This document shows positions 1 to 7,503 of a stretch of DNA of 64,000 nt, in pieces. The notes under the pieces were generated by a model. It was not told the origin of the DNA. It made no database searches and saw nothing but the letters and a program-made list of their open reading frames with translations. Each line of letters begins with the position of its first letter. Position 1 is the first letter of the stretch. Source of the DNA: Streptomyces sp. NBC_00691 (GTDB lineage: Bacteria; Actinomycetota; Actinomycetes; Streptomycetales; Streptomycetaceae); contig NZ_CP109007.1 in the NCBI RefSeq assembly GCF_036226665.1, positions 6,200,001 through 6,264,000 of the forward strand. The letters are read 5' to 3'. Both the position numbers and the translations under genes were made by a program.

Positions 1-1
1 G

Positions 2-424
2 GCCGGATGGCTGTGGCGCGGCGTCCTGGCCTGGCACAAGCCGCAGGCCCGCCCGCAGAAGGGCAGGTTCACGCAGAACTGCGAGTTCATCGTGTGGGCG
101 TCGAACGGTGCGATCGACGGCTCCCGCAACCCCGTCTACCTGCCCGGCCTCTACTCTGCGTCGCAGCCGTCGGGCAAGGTCCGGCAGCACATCACGCAGA
201 AGCCGGTCGAGGTGATGCGCGAGCTGGTGAAGATCTCCCCGCCCGGCGGCACCGTCCTTGACTTCACCTGCGGCTCCGGCTCCACCGGCGTGGCCGCTCT
301 CCTGGAGGGCCGCGACTTCATCGGCGTCGAGAAGACCCGGCACTACGCCGAGATCGCCTCCGACCGCCTCACCGAAACGCTCCACCACACCGTCGGGCAG
401 GACGACCTCACCCTGACGGCCTGA
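2..424 (+). CDS. Site-specific DNA methyltransferase, C-terminal part (5' end outside window)
   Basis: The frame is open from the left edge, so the gene starts upstream of the window. The visible 140 residues end a DNA N6/N4 methylase of the N6_N4_Mtase type: a QKPVEVMRELVKIS segment is followed by the SAM-binding motif VLDFTCGSGSTGVAAL and then FIGVEKTRHYAEIASDRL, the usual order (motifs X-I) at the C-terminus of such enzymes. The catalytic DPPY-type motif would lie upstream and cannot be seen. No restriction partner is visible downstream, so it may be a solitary plasmid or phage-type methylase. Confidence 0.88.
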   Translation, partial: AGWLWRGVLAWHKPQARPQKGRFTQNCEFIVWASNGAIDGSRNPVYLPGLYSASQPSGKVRQHITQKPVEVMRELVKISPPGGTVLDFTCGSGSTGVAALLEGRDFIGVEKTRHYAEIASDRLTETLHHTVGQDDLTLTA

Positions 425-550
425 CCCGGATGCGCGCAACCGCGAGTTACTGGCGGTTCGTTATCCGCGCCTGCGCGCATTCGGGCCCTGCCGTCCCATC
501 ACCCGTTCTTGATTTTCCGGCTGCCGCGTGCGCCGGAGGAGGAGATTTCC

Positions 551-1177
551 TTGGAGCCTGACCCTCTGGAGGAATTCGGCGCCGCCGGGGAATTCGACCC
601 GGTGCGCCTTCCGGAAGGCGACCTGGACAGCATCCAGGCCACCGTCCGCAAGCTGCTCGACCGCTCCGCCGAGCAGGCGCGGCAGCTCGACCACCTCGCC
701 GCCGCACCGGGACCGGCGTCGCTGCCCGGCTTCGGCCTGCCGCCGATGCCGTCCGCGGCGATGATGCCGCCGGAGCCGCGTCCGATTCTGGAGCTGGACG
801 GCGAGGAGTACGAGAGCGAGCTGGACCTGCTCACCGACTGGGTGGAGGACTTCCTCATGCCCACCTACGGGAGCGAGGTCACGACCGCCTCCCCATGGTG
901 CGACCAGTGGCAGGAACACCTCGACGTCGTCGCCTGGCTCCACGCCCTGTGGATGGCCTACCTGCAGCACAAGGACCCCGAGGCCGGACCGGCCGGTCCC
1001 TTCGTATGGCACCGGGACTTCCTCACCCACTGCATGGCCGCCATCCGGGCCGCCGGCGGACCGCTGTCCGCCTGCCAGACCGACCCCGAGCGACCGTCGC
1101 ACCGCCTCCTTCGCGGCCCTGGCCGCTCCGTGCGCGCCGTGGCCCGCGACGCTGAGACGGCGCAGGCGGAGGAGTGA
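551..1177 (+). CDS. DUF4913 family protein
   Basis: 208 residues. The C-terminal half (LTDWVEDFLMPTY, then WCDQWQEH, ALWMAYL, FVWHRDFLTHCM) matches the DUF4913 pattern, a family of unknown function common on actinobacterial plasmids and conjugative elements. The N-terminal third is acidic and low in complexity. I chose the TTG at 551 because GGAGGAGGAG lies six bases upstream. An in-frame TTG at 509 has no such site. The stop overlaps the next gene by four bases (GTGA), so the two are translationally coupled. Function unknown. Confidence 0.75.
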   Translation: MEPDPLEEFGAAGEFDPVRLPEGDLDSIQATVRKLLDRSAEQARQLDHLAAAPGPASLPGFGLPPMPSAAMMPPEPRPILELDGEEYESELDLLTDWVEDFLMPTYGSEVTTASPWCDQWQEHLDVVAWLHALWMAYLQHKDPEAGPAGPFVWHRDFLTHCMAAIRAAGGPLSACQTDPERPSHRLLRGPGRSVRAVARDAETAQAEE

Positions 1178-1653
1178 TCGCCGAGGGCCGGCCGCCCGCC
1201 TTCGGCCTCACCTTCGACCCTCGCGCCCTCACCGACCTGCTCCAGGCCCCCAGCCACATCCGCGACCTGTCGCTCGCGCTGCTCCAGGAGGTCGTCAACG
1301 CCGACCGGCACGGGGGCAAGCTCACGGCCGAACTCGCCGGACTGCGCAAGCTCTACGTCGACCGCCAGGCCGCCTGGCGGATCGTCTACGCGCTGCGGCC
1401 GGCCCCGTCGGCCTCGGCCTACCCCATGGAGATCCACGTCGTGGCCGTCCGCCCCCGGGCCAACCACGACATCTACGACACCGTGGCCCGGCGCCTCGGC
1501 ATCGACCACCGTCCGGTCGGCGCCCGCGCGCACGCCGCACGCACCCGCTCACCCCAGATCGACGCCTACCGCGAGATCCCGAAGCCCGGCCCACCCCCCG
1601 GCCTTCCCCGCTCCGCCCAGCCCACCGTCCTCACCACGAAAGCCGTACGTTGA
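1174..1653 (+). CDS. RelE/ParE-fold protein, possible toxin-like
   Basis: 159 residues starting at a GTG that overlaps the previous stop. The middle reads LAGLRKLYVDRQAAWRIVYAL, then EIHVVAVRPR and IYDTVARRLG, which is the strand pattern of RelE/ParE/HigB-type toxins (G.RKL....WRIVY.....VHVLAVG.R...). The C-terminal 40 residues are a Pro/Arg-rich tail. No antitoxin-like gene precedes it; the partner would have to be the DUF4913 protein or the small acidic protein that follows, which is speculation. A non-toxic RelE-fold RNA-binding role is also possible. Confidence 0.55.
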   Translation: MIAEGRPPAFGLTFDPRALTDLLQAPSHIRDLSLALLQEVVNADRHGGKLTAELAGLRKLYVDRQAAWRIVYALRPAPSASAYPMEIHVVAVRPRANHDIYDTVARRLGIDHRPVGARAHAARTRSPQIDAYREIPKPGPPPGLPRSAQPTVLTTKAVR

Positions 1654-2033
1654 CAGCCTTCCCGAACTTCCTTGGCCACTTCGGCGAGAACCTCCTTGAG
1701 CTCCCGGCCGAGCCGGAGAACCCCCACCACCGCGCGCTGCTGGAGACCTACATCGAGGTCCAGCAGCTGGAGCGCCGCCTGCTGGAGACCCTGACCAATC
1801 CGCACCCGGACATCACGCCGGACGGCTTCCACGCCTGCACCGAGATCCTCATCGACCGCATTGCCGCCGGTCAGGAACTTGCCGTCCTGCTGTCCGCCCC
1901 CTGCTGCTGCGCTCCCGCAGAGGAGTCCTCCTGCGAGAAGGACCCCGACAGCTGCTCCCCGGACTGCTACGAAGCCGTCGACCACGCCGGCGACGAGGAC
2001 GCTGCGGGGCGGCGTGGCTGCCGACGGCAGTGA
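1650..2033 (+). CDS. Small helical accessory protein with Cys-rich tail
   Basis: 127 residues, TTG start overlapping the previous stop (TTGA). Residues 20-85 are predicted helical (LLETYIEVQQLERRLLETL, then CTEILIDRIAAGQELAVLL) and follow the same helix-loop-helix pattern as five neighbouring small proteins. The C-terminal 40 residues contain three consecutive Cys plus three more Cys and many acidic residues, perhaps a metal site. Its 3' end overlaps the proposed start of the next gene. No known family recognised. Confidence 0.6.
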   Translation: MTAFPNFLGHFGENLLELPAEPENPHHRALLETYIEVQQLERRLLETLTNPHPDITPDGFHACTEILIDRIAAGQELAVLLSAPCCCAPAEESSCEKDPDSCSPDCYEAVDHAGDEDAAGRRGCRRQ

Positions 2034-2739
2034 CCGGGGCCGCGCGAACGTGCCCCGGTCCACGACGACGCCCGTCCGCAAGGCGCTGACGTCCCTAGAC
2101 CACCGCGTCGAGCTTGCCGTCGGCTACACCGTCGACCGGCTCTGGCGCGACCACGACCGCGGCCTGCTCGACGAGCAGACCGAGAGCATCGCCGCCGCCC
2201 ACCGATCCCTGTCCAGCGCCGAGCAGTCCGTCACCTTCTACCGAGTGCTCCTCCAGCGCCTCGCCAGCGGCGAGTACCCCGTGGACTCCGCACTCTTCGA
2301 CCGCATCGGCCGCACGGTCAAGCAGCTCCAGGAGGCGGTGCACATCCGCGGCGTTCGCGAGACGGAGCTGTCCGACGTCCTCGAGCCCATCGAAGCAAAC
2401 GCCGCCCGCACACCGGCCGGCCACGCCGACCTGAAAGCCCACGACATCGCCCTGCTCCTGGCGATCGGCCAGGGCGCCAAGCTCCGCGAGCACCTGCTCA
2501 CCCAGCGGCTCTCCGTCGTGACCGCCTCCGGCACCAGGATCGGCCAGCATGACTTCGCCCGGCTGGAGACAGCCGGGCTCGTCGACCGCGACACCAGCCA
2601 CCCGCTGCACGCCGGACAGCCGGTCGCCCTCACCGACGCAGGCCGCGCCGCGCTGGCCGCTCGTCCTTCCAGCCGTGTCACGAGCCGCCCCGCGCCACGC
2701 CCCGGTGCCTGGCCCGACGCCGCCACCCGCACGCGCTGA
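2014..2739 (+). CDS. Helical-hairpin plus winged-helix protein
   Basis: About 241 residues if the GTG at 2014 is used; a GTG at 2050 is an alternative and neither has a strong ribosome site. The N-terminal 130 residues are helical and share the pattern of the small neighbours (SAEQSVTFYRVLLQRLASG ... LFDRIGRTVKQLQEAVHIRG). The C-terminal part (ALLLAIGQGAKLREHLL, FARLETAGLVDRD, VALTDAGRAAL) looks like a winged helix of the MarR/HxlR kind, suggesting a DNA-binding role. Same strand and run as its neighbours. Confidence 0.6.
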   Translation: MAADGSDRGRANVPRSTTTPVRKALTSLDHRVELAVGYTVDRLWRDHDRGLLDEQTESIAAAHRSLSSAEQSVTFYRVLLQRLASGEYPVDSALFDRIGRTVKQLQEAVHIRGVRETELSDVLEPIEANAARTPAGHADLKAHDIALLLAIGQGAKLREHLLTQRLSVVTASGTRIGQHDFARLETAGLVDRDTSHPLHAGQPVALTDAGRAALAARPSSRVTSRPAPRPGAWPDAATRTR

Positions 2740-2759
2740 ACCGAAGTCCCAGGAAACCC

Positions 2760-3467
2760 TTGTCCTCTTCCGCCTACGAACCCGCCTTTCGCCTTCAGGG
2801 CTACCGACCGGCCTCAGCAGCGGTGGAGCGGGAGTTCGGCGACCGCATCGCCCTGAGCGAGACCGACCTGACCACGCTGGCTCAGCACCACACCCCCGAC
2901 GGCCGGCAGAGCTTCTTCGTCTTCCACGACACCTCCGCCATGTACGGGCTGCCCGGCGAACCACAGCTCCTCGCCCTGCACCTCACCCGCGACACCGAGG
3001 CACGGACCTTCACCTTCGCCAGCGCACGCCTCCCGCTGTACGCACTCGCGCAGTCCTGGCTCATCCAGCGCCACTGCCCGGCCTCCGCCATCAGCCGGTC
3101 CGATGACATCGGCACCAGCCCCGCCGACACGATGACCACCGGGCTGGAGCAGCGCTTCCGCGACCACGGCAACCAGTTCTCGATCGTGATGAGTTACACC
3201 GGCGAGGGATACCCGACCCAGGAGACCGTCGTCCTCCTGGAAGCCGCGGACCGCACAGGGCCGCAGCCCTACCGGCTCCTGCTGGAAACCACCGACCTGC
3301 GGGCCCACACCCACCAGCTGCGCGAGGGCGCCTTCGGCACCGCGGACGCGGCGCTCGCCTGGCTGGACGACCGCAGCACGCCGCTGCCCAGGCCCCGGGC
3401 CACCACCTCCCCGCGGTCCCCGGCGAAGCCCGCCGGCCCGACGGCTGCCCCGGGCCGGAAGCGGTGA
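2760..3467 (+). CDS. Hypothetical accessory protein
   Basis: 235 residues from a TTG start, with AGGAAA eight bases upstream. I do not recognise a family. The body (residues 5-200) is a mixed alpha/beta sequence without membrane segments or signal peptide, and contains WLIQRHCP and QFSIVMSYTGEGYPTQETVVLLEA. The last 35 residues are a Pro/Arg/Ala-rich basic tail like those on several neighbouring proteins. It ends the first block of coupled genes; a 140-base gap with a possible promoter follows. Confidence 0.6.
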   Translation: MSSSAYEPAFRLQGYRPASAAVEREFGDRIALSETDLTTLAQHHTPDGRQSFFVFHDTSAMYGLPGEPQLLALHLTRDTEARTFTFASARLPLYALAQSWLIQRHCPASAISRSDDIGTSPADTMTTGLEQRFRDHGNQFSIVMSYTGEGYPTQETVVLLEAADRTGPQPYRLLLETTDLRAHTHQLREGAFGTADAALAWLDDRSTPLPRPRATTSPRSPAKPAGPTAAPGRKR

Positions 3468-3608
3468 CCACCCGGCGAGAGCGGCGAAAGGTACCAGCAA
3501 ATCGCCGGTTAGGTGAACCGGGGATTCTCCGGATCCTAGAGATCACCCGCCCGGAGCGACAGCTTCCGGACCTTTCCCCCTGTCCGTGTCAAGGAGAGGA
3601 GTCTGCCC

Positions 3609-4049
3609 GTGACCGACGAACCCGACGATGTCCTGCGCGCCGTCGCCCGCGAGATCGAGGACCGCTTCGGCGTCCCCGTGGACGAACTGCGCGAGGCCGT
3701 GGCCGCCGCCCGCGGCACCATCTCGTTCCTGCCCAGCGCGGTCGTCCGCTGGTACGACGACCTCGAGGAGGCCCAGCGCCTGCTCACCTCGGCCGAGGAC
3801 GAGCTGCTCGGCGCTCTGCAGTCCGCCCCCGCCGGCGAGCTGGACGAACAGGTCATGACGCTCGCGCAGCGCGTCGACACCGCGCTGACCATCCGCGACG
3901 GCCGGGCGCTGACCGTGCGCCACCTCCTGGAGGACTACCCCCGGCCCGAGCAGCCGGCCACCAGCCGTGCCGCCCGGAGAACCGGACCCGTACTCACCAC
4001 CACTCCGGTCCCGCAGCCCGTCCCCGTATCCGCAAGGACCCGCCGATGA
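3609..4049 (+). CDS. Small helical accessory protein (FG-x-P family), copy A
   Basis: 146 residues, GTG start with an excellent AAGGAGAGGAG site at 3591-3601. It begins with a helix containing FGVPVDELREAVAAA, then a long helix (LEEAQRLLTSAEDELLGAL), a loop, and a third helix (LAQRVDTALTIRDGRALTVRHLLE), ending in a Pro/Thr/Arg tail. Copies with the same layout follow at 4046 and 4466, and looser ones lie at 1650, 2014 and 5736. The 140-base gap before it suggests a new promoter. The stop overlaps the next start (ATGA). Function unknown. Confidence 0.65.
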   Translation: MTDEPDDVLRAVAREIEDRFGVPVDELREAVAAARGTISFLPSAVVRWYDDLEEAQRLLTSAEDELLGALQSAPAGELDEQVMTLAQRVDTALTIRDGRALTVRHLLEDYPRPEQPATSRAARRTGPVLTTTPVPQPVPVSARTRR

Positions 4050-4465
4050 GCACCACCATCAAGCCGAGCAGCCGGGACGAGCGCTTCGCCGAGGTCTTCG
4101 GGGCCCCGCTCGACCAGCTCCTCGCCGCCCCCAAACACACCCGGCACCTGCGCGAAGCCCTGGAACTGCGAGCGTTCCTCGCCGTGGCCGAGCAGCACGT
4201 GGCCCGGATCCGCGACCGCGTCCACGACCGCAGCGCTCCGGACCGCCCGATGGACGAACTGTCCGAGGACGACCTGCGCATGGACGCCCAGTGGATGGAG
4301 GCCGCACTCCAGGCCCGACGCGGCTACCTGACGGTCCTCGACAAGGTCCTGCGATCCGAACCACCGCCGGAGCACCAACGCACAGTGACGTTCAGCCAGC
4401 CGACGATCACTGCCCGAGCTGTACCTGCGGAACAGGCACCGGTCCCACGGACGAAGGGACGTTGA
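4046..4465 (+). CDS. Small helical accessory protein (FG-x-P family), copy B
   Basis: 139 residues, ATG overlapping the previous stop by four bases. It opens with FAEVFGAPLDQLLAAPKHTRHL, the counterpart of FGVPVDELREAV in the gene before it, followed by two helices (FLAVAEQHVARIRDRV and WMEAALQARRGYLTVLDKVL) and a tail. The matching placement of FG-x-P, the AE-centred helix and the final L..VL segment supports common descent with its neighbours despite low identity. No enzyme motif is visible. Confidence 0.65.
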   Translation: MSTTIKPSSRDERFAEVFGAPLDQLLAAPKHTRHLREALELRAFLAVAEQHVARIRDRVHDRSAPDRPMDELSEDDLRMDAQWMEAALQARRGYLTVLDKVLRSEPPPEHQRTVTFSQPTITARAVPAEQAPVPRTKGR

Positions 4466-4861
4466 TTGCCCCACCCCGTAGCCGACCAACTCGCCGAGCG
4501 GATCGAATCGCTCTACGGCAGGCCCCGGGCCGAGCTCGCCGCCATCGCCACCACCGACCGGCCGAACATGCTCGTCACGCTCCTCGACGCACTGACCACC
4601 GTCGAACTGGCAGAGAAGAACATTCAGTTCCAGCGCGAACGGCTTCTCCAGCTCGCCGACCAGGGCCGTGACATCGGCCCCGCCACCCCCGGCCACCTCC
4701 TCGACTGCAGCCGCCGGATCGCCGAATCGGTCGCCACCCGCGACAGCCAGGCCCGCTTCGCCTCCGCCGTGATCCAGAGCCTCTACCGCGCCCCGGTCCC
4801 CGCCGCCACGCCCGTCGCCCAGAAGCCTGCCCCGGCCGCGACGACCGCGCGAACCCGCTGA
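4466..4861 (+). CDS. Small helical accessory protein (FG-x-P family), copy C
   Basis: 131 residues, TTG start directly after the previous stop, with GAAGGGA seven bases upstream. The start contains IESLYGRPRAELAAIA, aligning with FGVPVDEL and FGAPLDQL of copies A and B. Two helices follow (ALTTVELAEKNIQFQRERLLQL and CSRRIAESVATRDSQARFASAV), then an Ala/Pro/Thr tail. The segment RIAESVATRDS parallels RVDTALTIRDG in copy A. The small size, acidic helices and lack of catalytic residues suggest a scaffold or adaptor, but this is not established. Confidence 0.65.
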   Translation: MPHPVADQLAERIESLYGRPRAELAAIATTDRPNMLVTLLDALTTVELAEKNIQFQRERLLQLADQGRDIGPATPGHLLDCSRRIAESVATRDSQARFASAVIQSLYRAPVPAATPVAQKPAPAATTARTR

Positions 4862-4893
4862 ACACCCCACCACCACGCCTCAGGAGTACCTCC

Positions 4894-5739
4894 ATGCCCG
4901 CATCCGGCCTGCCCGCCCCCGCACCCCGTGACATCGACCTGGTGGTCCAGGCCCTGGAGGCGATCTCGCCGAGGTGGAACGCCTGGGTGCTGATGAGCCT
5001 CACAGAGCCCGCCCGCTACTCCGACCTCAAGGCACGGATGCCGTGGATGGCCGACGGCCAGCTCCACCCGAAGGTCCGCGAACTGCAGGCCGTCGGCCTG
5101 GTGCGGCGCACCGAGCACACCCGCCGCCACGTCATCTACACGCTCACCGACCGGGGTGCCGCTCTGCTGCCCGTGCTCGACCATTTCGCCGCGTGGGGGA
5201 GCAAGCACCTGGAGCGGCCGACCGTGAAGGACCCCGTCACCAAGAAGAACACGACCCGTCCGGCGGCCAAGGGCGAGGAGATTGAGGACGCCCTCCACCT
5301 GATCTCGCGACGGCACGCCACCACGATTCTGTGGGCGCTCCGCGACCGCGGCGCCACCACCGGCGCGGCCCTCGCCTCTTCCGTACTCGTCGACGCTCAC
5401 CCCACGGCCGTCTACCACCCGCTCAAGCATCTGTCGGACAAGCGCCTCGTGACGCGGGACCACGAAGGGAAGTTCGTGCTCACCGCCGCCGGCCGGGGCC
5501 TGACCCCCGCCTACGAGGCGCTCACCGCCTGGGCAACCTGCCAGCCCACCGCCCGCCGTGCCCCGGCCCGGCCGCCGGCGGTGCCGACCCAGCACACCTC
5601 GCAGACAGTGGTGGCCGGCGCCGTGCTGAGGACGGCCCCTGCCGTGGCCTCGTGGAAGTCGGGCGATCTCTTCTCCCACCCGCCGGTCGCCCGCCCGGTC
5701 AAGGCAATGGTGCCTCCGGCGGGAGGCATACGCCGGTGA
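4894..5739 (+). CDS. Tandem HxlR-type winged-helix regulator
   Basis: 281 residues, ATG with TCAGGAGTA upstream. Residues 14-105 match the HxlR fold (ISPRWNAWVLMSLTEPARYSDLKARM, then LHPKVRELQAVGLVRR and VIYTLTDRGAALLPVL). Residues 125-220 repeat the same fold (LISRRHATTILWALRDRGATTGAALAS, YHPLKHLSDKRLVTRD, FVLTAAGRGL). Two domains in one chain could bind DNA as a pseudo-dimer. HxlR proteins normally have one domain of about 110 residues. A 60-residue Pro/Ala tail follows. The gene is coupled to the next through GTGA and may regulate this accessory operon. Confidence 0.75.
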   Translation: MPASGLPAPAPRDIDLVVQALEAISPRWNAWVLMSLTEPARYSDLKARMPWMADGQLHPKVRELQAVGLVRRTEHTRRHVIYTLTDRGAALLPVLDHFAAWGSKHLERPTVKDPVTKKNTTRPAAKGEEIEDALHLISRRHATTILWALRDRGATTGAALASSVLVDAHPTAVYHPLKHLSDKRLVTRDHEGKFVLTAAGRGLTPAYEALTAWATCQPTARRAPARPPAVPTQHTSQTVVAGAVLRTAPAVASWKSGDLFSHPPVARPVKAMVPPAGGIRR

Positions 5740-6161
5740 GCGAGGCCGCCGAGCCGCGGCCGGTGGTGGCCCTAGGGACGAAGACCGTCCGCGACGCCCT
5801 TGCCGCCCGCGGCCTCGTCCTCCGCTCCCACCAGCCCGGCACCGCCCTCGCCACCGTCGCTGACCTGATCCGCGAGACCGCGGACAACGTCGATGAGGTG
5901 CAGCAGACGCTGCTGCAGCGGGCGGACATGGCCATCAGCCAGCTCCAGTCCGTGACGCAAGGCCGCGACCGCTACCGACTCGGCTCCACCGACGGCCTCT
6001 TGCAGTCCCTCGGCAGCGAGATCGACGCGCTCGTCGCCCGCAGAGGCGAAGGCATCCAGCTCCTGCGGCTGCTCACCACCAGCTACGCCGACTTGAACGG
6101 CGCGCCCAAGCCGCCCCCGGCACCTTCCCGTCTTCCGTCGCCCCGCCGCGGCGGACGGTAG
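5736..6161 (+). CDS. Small helical accessory protein, divergent member
   Basis: 141 residues, GTG overlapping the stop of the HxlR-type gene. After a short basic lead it has helices ADNVDEVQQTLLQRADMAISQL and LLQSLGSEIDALVARRGEGIQLLRLL, then a Pro/Arg-rich tail. The second helix resembles the RIx2Vx2RD element of the genes at 3609 and 4466, making it the most distant of the six related small proteins. A 67-base gap separates it from the MFS gene. Confidence 0.6.
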   Translation: MSEAAEPRPVVALGTKTVRDALAARGLVLRSHQPGTALATVADLIRETADNVDEVQQTLLQRADMAISQLQSVTQGRDRYRLGSTDGLLQSLGSEIDALVARRGEGIQLLRLLTTSYADLNGAPKPPPAPSRLPSPRRGGR

Positions 6162-6228
6162 CCGCTCCTTCTTCTTCGTCTTCCACCCGCTTGCGGCGGG
6201 CGCCGCTCCTGATCTCCGACGAAAGCAC

Positions 6229-7503
6229 ATGACCGACTTCGTGATCGCCGGACCCCGGCACGCTCTGCCGCCCCAGCTCTCCCTGCTGCGGCGGATCTAC
6301 CTCCCCCGTACGGCCGATGCCGGCGCCTTCGCGATGTCCACGTACGGCATCCCGTTGATCGTGCTGGCCACCACCCAGTCCGCCACCCTCACCGGCATCG
6401 CCTTCGCCCTGGAGTGGCTGCCCAGGCTCGCCGCTTTCTCGCTCGCCGGACAGGTCGTGGACCGGCACGGCACCAAGCGCGTTTTCCGCATCGCCTCGGT
6501 CCTGCGCGCCATGGTCGTCGTGGCCGCCGCCTTCATCCTGCCCACCCAGGCAGGCGGGACAGGAGCCACCATCACCGTGATGGCGCTCGCCGCGATCACC
6601 GGAGTCGTCACGGAGTTCTCCTACATCGCCGCCGAGACCGCCGGCGCGACCGCGAGCAAAGACGCCGGCGACCGCGCCCACCGGGTGCAGTCCGTTCTCC
6701 TCGGCATCGACCAGACCGCCACCCTCGCCGGCCCCGCGCTCGCAGGGTTCCTCCTGCACGCCGTCGGCGTCACCGGCACCCTGCTGACGATGGCCGCCTG
6801 CTCACTGCTCGGGGCCCTGCTCGCCCCCTGGCACCGCGAATCGCGCCTCGTCCCGCCACCGGCGCCCGCACTCGCCGGACTGCGCACCGGCTGGAAGACC
6901 CTCGTCTCCATCCCGGCACTGGCCTGGCTCATCACCGGCCTGACCGTCTCCAACATGGCGACCGGCGTCCTGCAGGCCGCCGCCCCGGTCATCGTCGTGC
7001 AGCACCTCGGACAGTCCAGCGCCGCCGTTGGCCTGATCTGGTCCGCTGCCGCAGCAGCCTCCCTGCTCGCCGTCGCCCTGTGCCGGTTCGCGATCGACCG
7101 CCTCGGCCTGTGGCCCGCGGGCGCGGCAAGCGCCGCCGTCGCCGCCCTGGCCGGGCTCGCCGTCTCCCAGGCGGGCGACTACACCTCCTTCCTCGCCCTG
7201 ACCGCCGTCCTCATGGCCGGCGAAGGCGGCATGACCGTCGTCCTGCGCACCCTGCGCTCCCACCTCATCCCCGAGCCCGTCTTCGGCGCCACCCTCGCCG
7301 TCACGATCCTCGTGATGCTCACGCCCTTCCCGCTCGCAGGAATCGTCGTCGCCCTCACCCCCGCCGCCGCACTCGGCCACGTGCTGACGGCCTGCGCCGG
7401 CCTCCAGGCCGCCGGTCTCGCGTGCGCGTTCTGGCGCCTGCGACGCGAGCCCGCCATGCGCAGCTCCCGTACCACCCAGCCCGGAGCACCCACCACCCCA
7501 TGA
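6229..7503 (+). CDS. MFS transporter (exporter-like)
   Basis: 424 residues with about 12 hydrophobic segments and the MFS cytoplasmic-loop motif as GQVVDRHGTKRVFRIAS at residues 77-93. It ends with a basic, Ser/Thr-rich tail. The closest recognisable architecture is the MFS_3/enterobactin-exporter-like group of proton-driven efflux proteins. Its stop overlaps the ATP-grasp start by four bases (ATGA), so the pair is probably co-translated; the natural reading is that it exports the product of that ligase. The ribosome site (GACGAAAG) is weak. Confidence 0.85.
   Translation: MTDFVIAGPRHALPPQLSLLRRIYLPRTADAGAFAMSTYGIPLIVLATTQSATLTGIAFALEWLPRLAAFSLAGQVVDRHGTKRVFRIASVLRAMVVVAAAFILPTQAGGTGATITVMALAAITGVVTEFSYIAAETAGATASKDAGDRAHRVQSVLLGIDQTATLAGPALAGFLLHAVGVTGTLLTMAACSLLGALLAPWHRESRLVPPPAPALAGLRTGWKTLVSIPALAWLITGLTVSNMATGVLQAAAPVIVVQHLGQSSAAVGLIWSAAAAASLLAVALCRFAIDRLGLWPAGAASAAVAALAGLAVSQAGDYTSFLALTAVLMAGEGGMTVVLRTLRSHLIPEPVFGATLAVTILVMLTPFPLAGIVVALTPAAALGHVLTACAGLQAAGLACAFWRLRREPAMRSSRTTQPGAPTTP

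Noticed and set aside
509..550. Upstream TTG start for the DUF4913 gene
   Set aside because: No ribosome site; the TTG at 551 has GGAGGAGGAG at the right distance.
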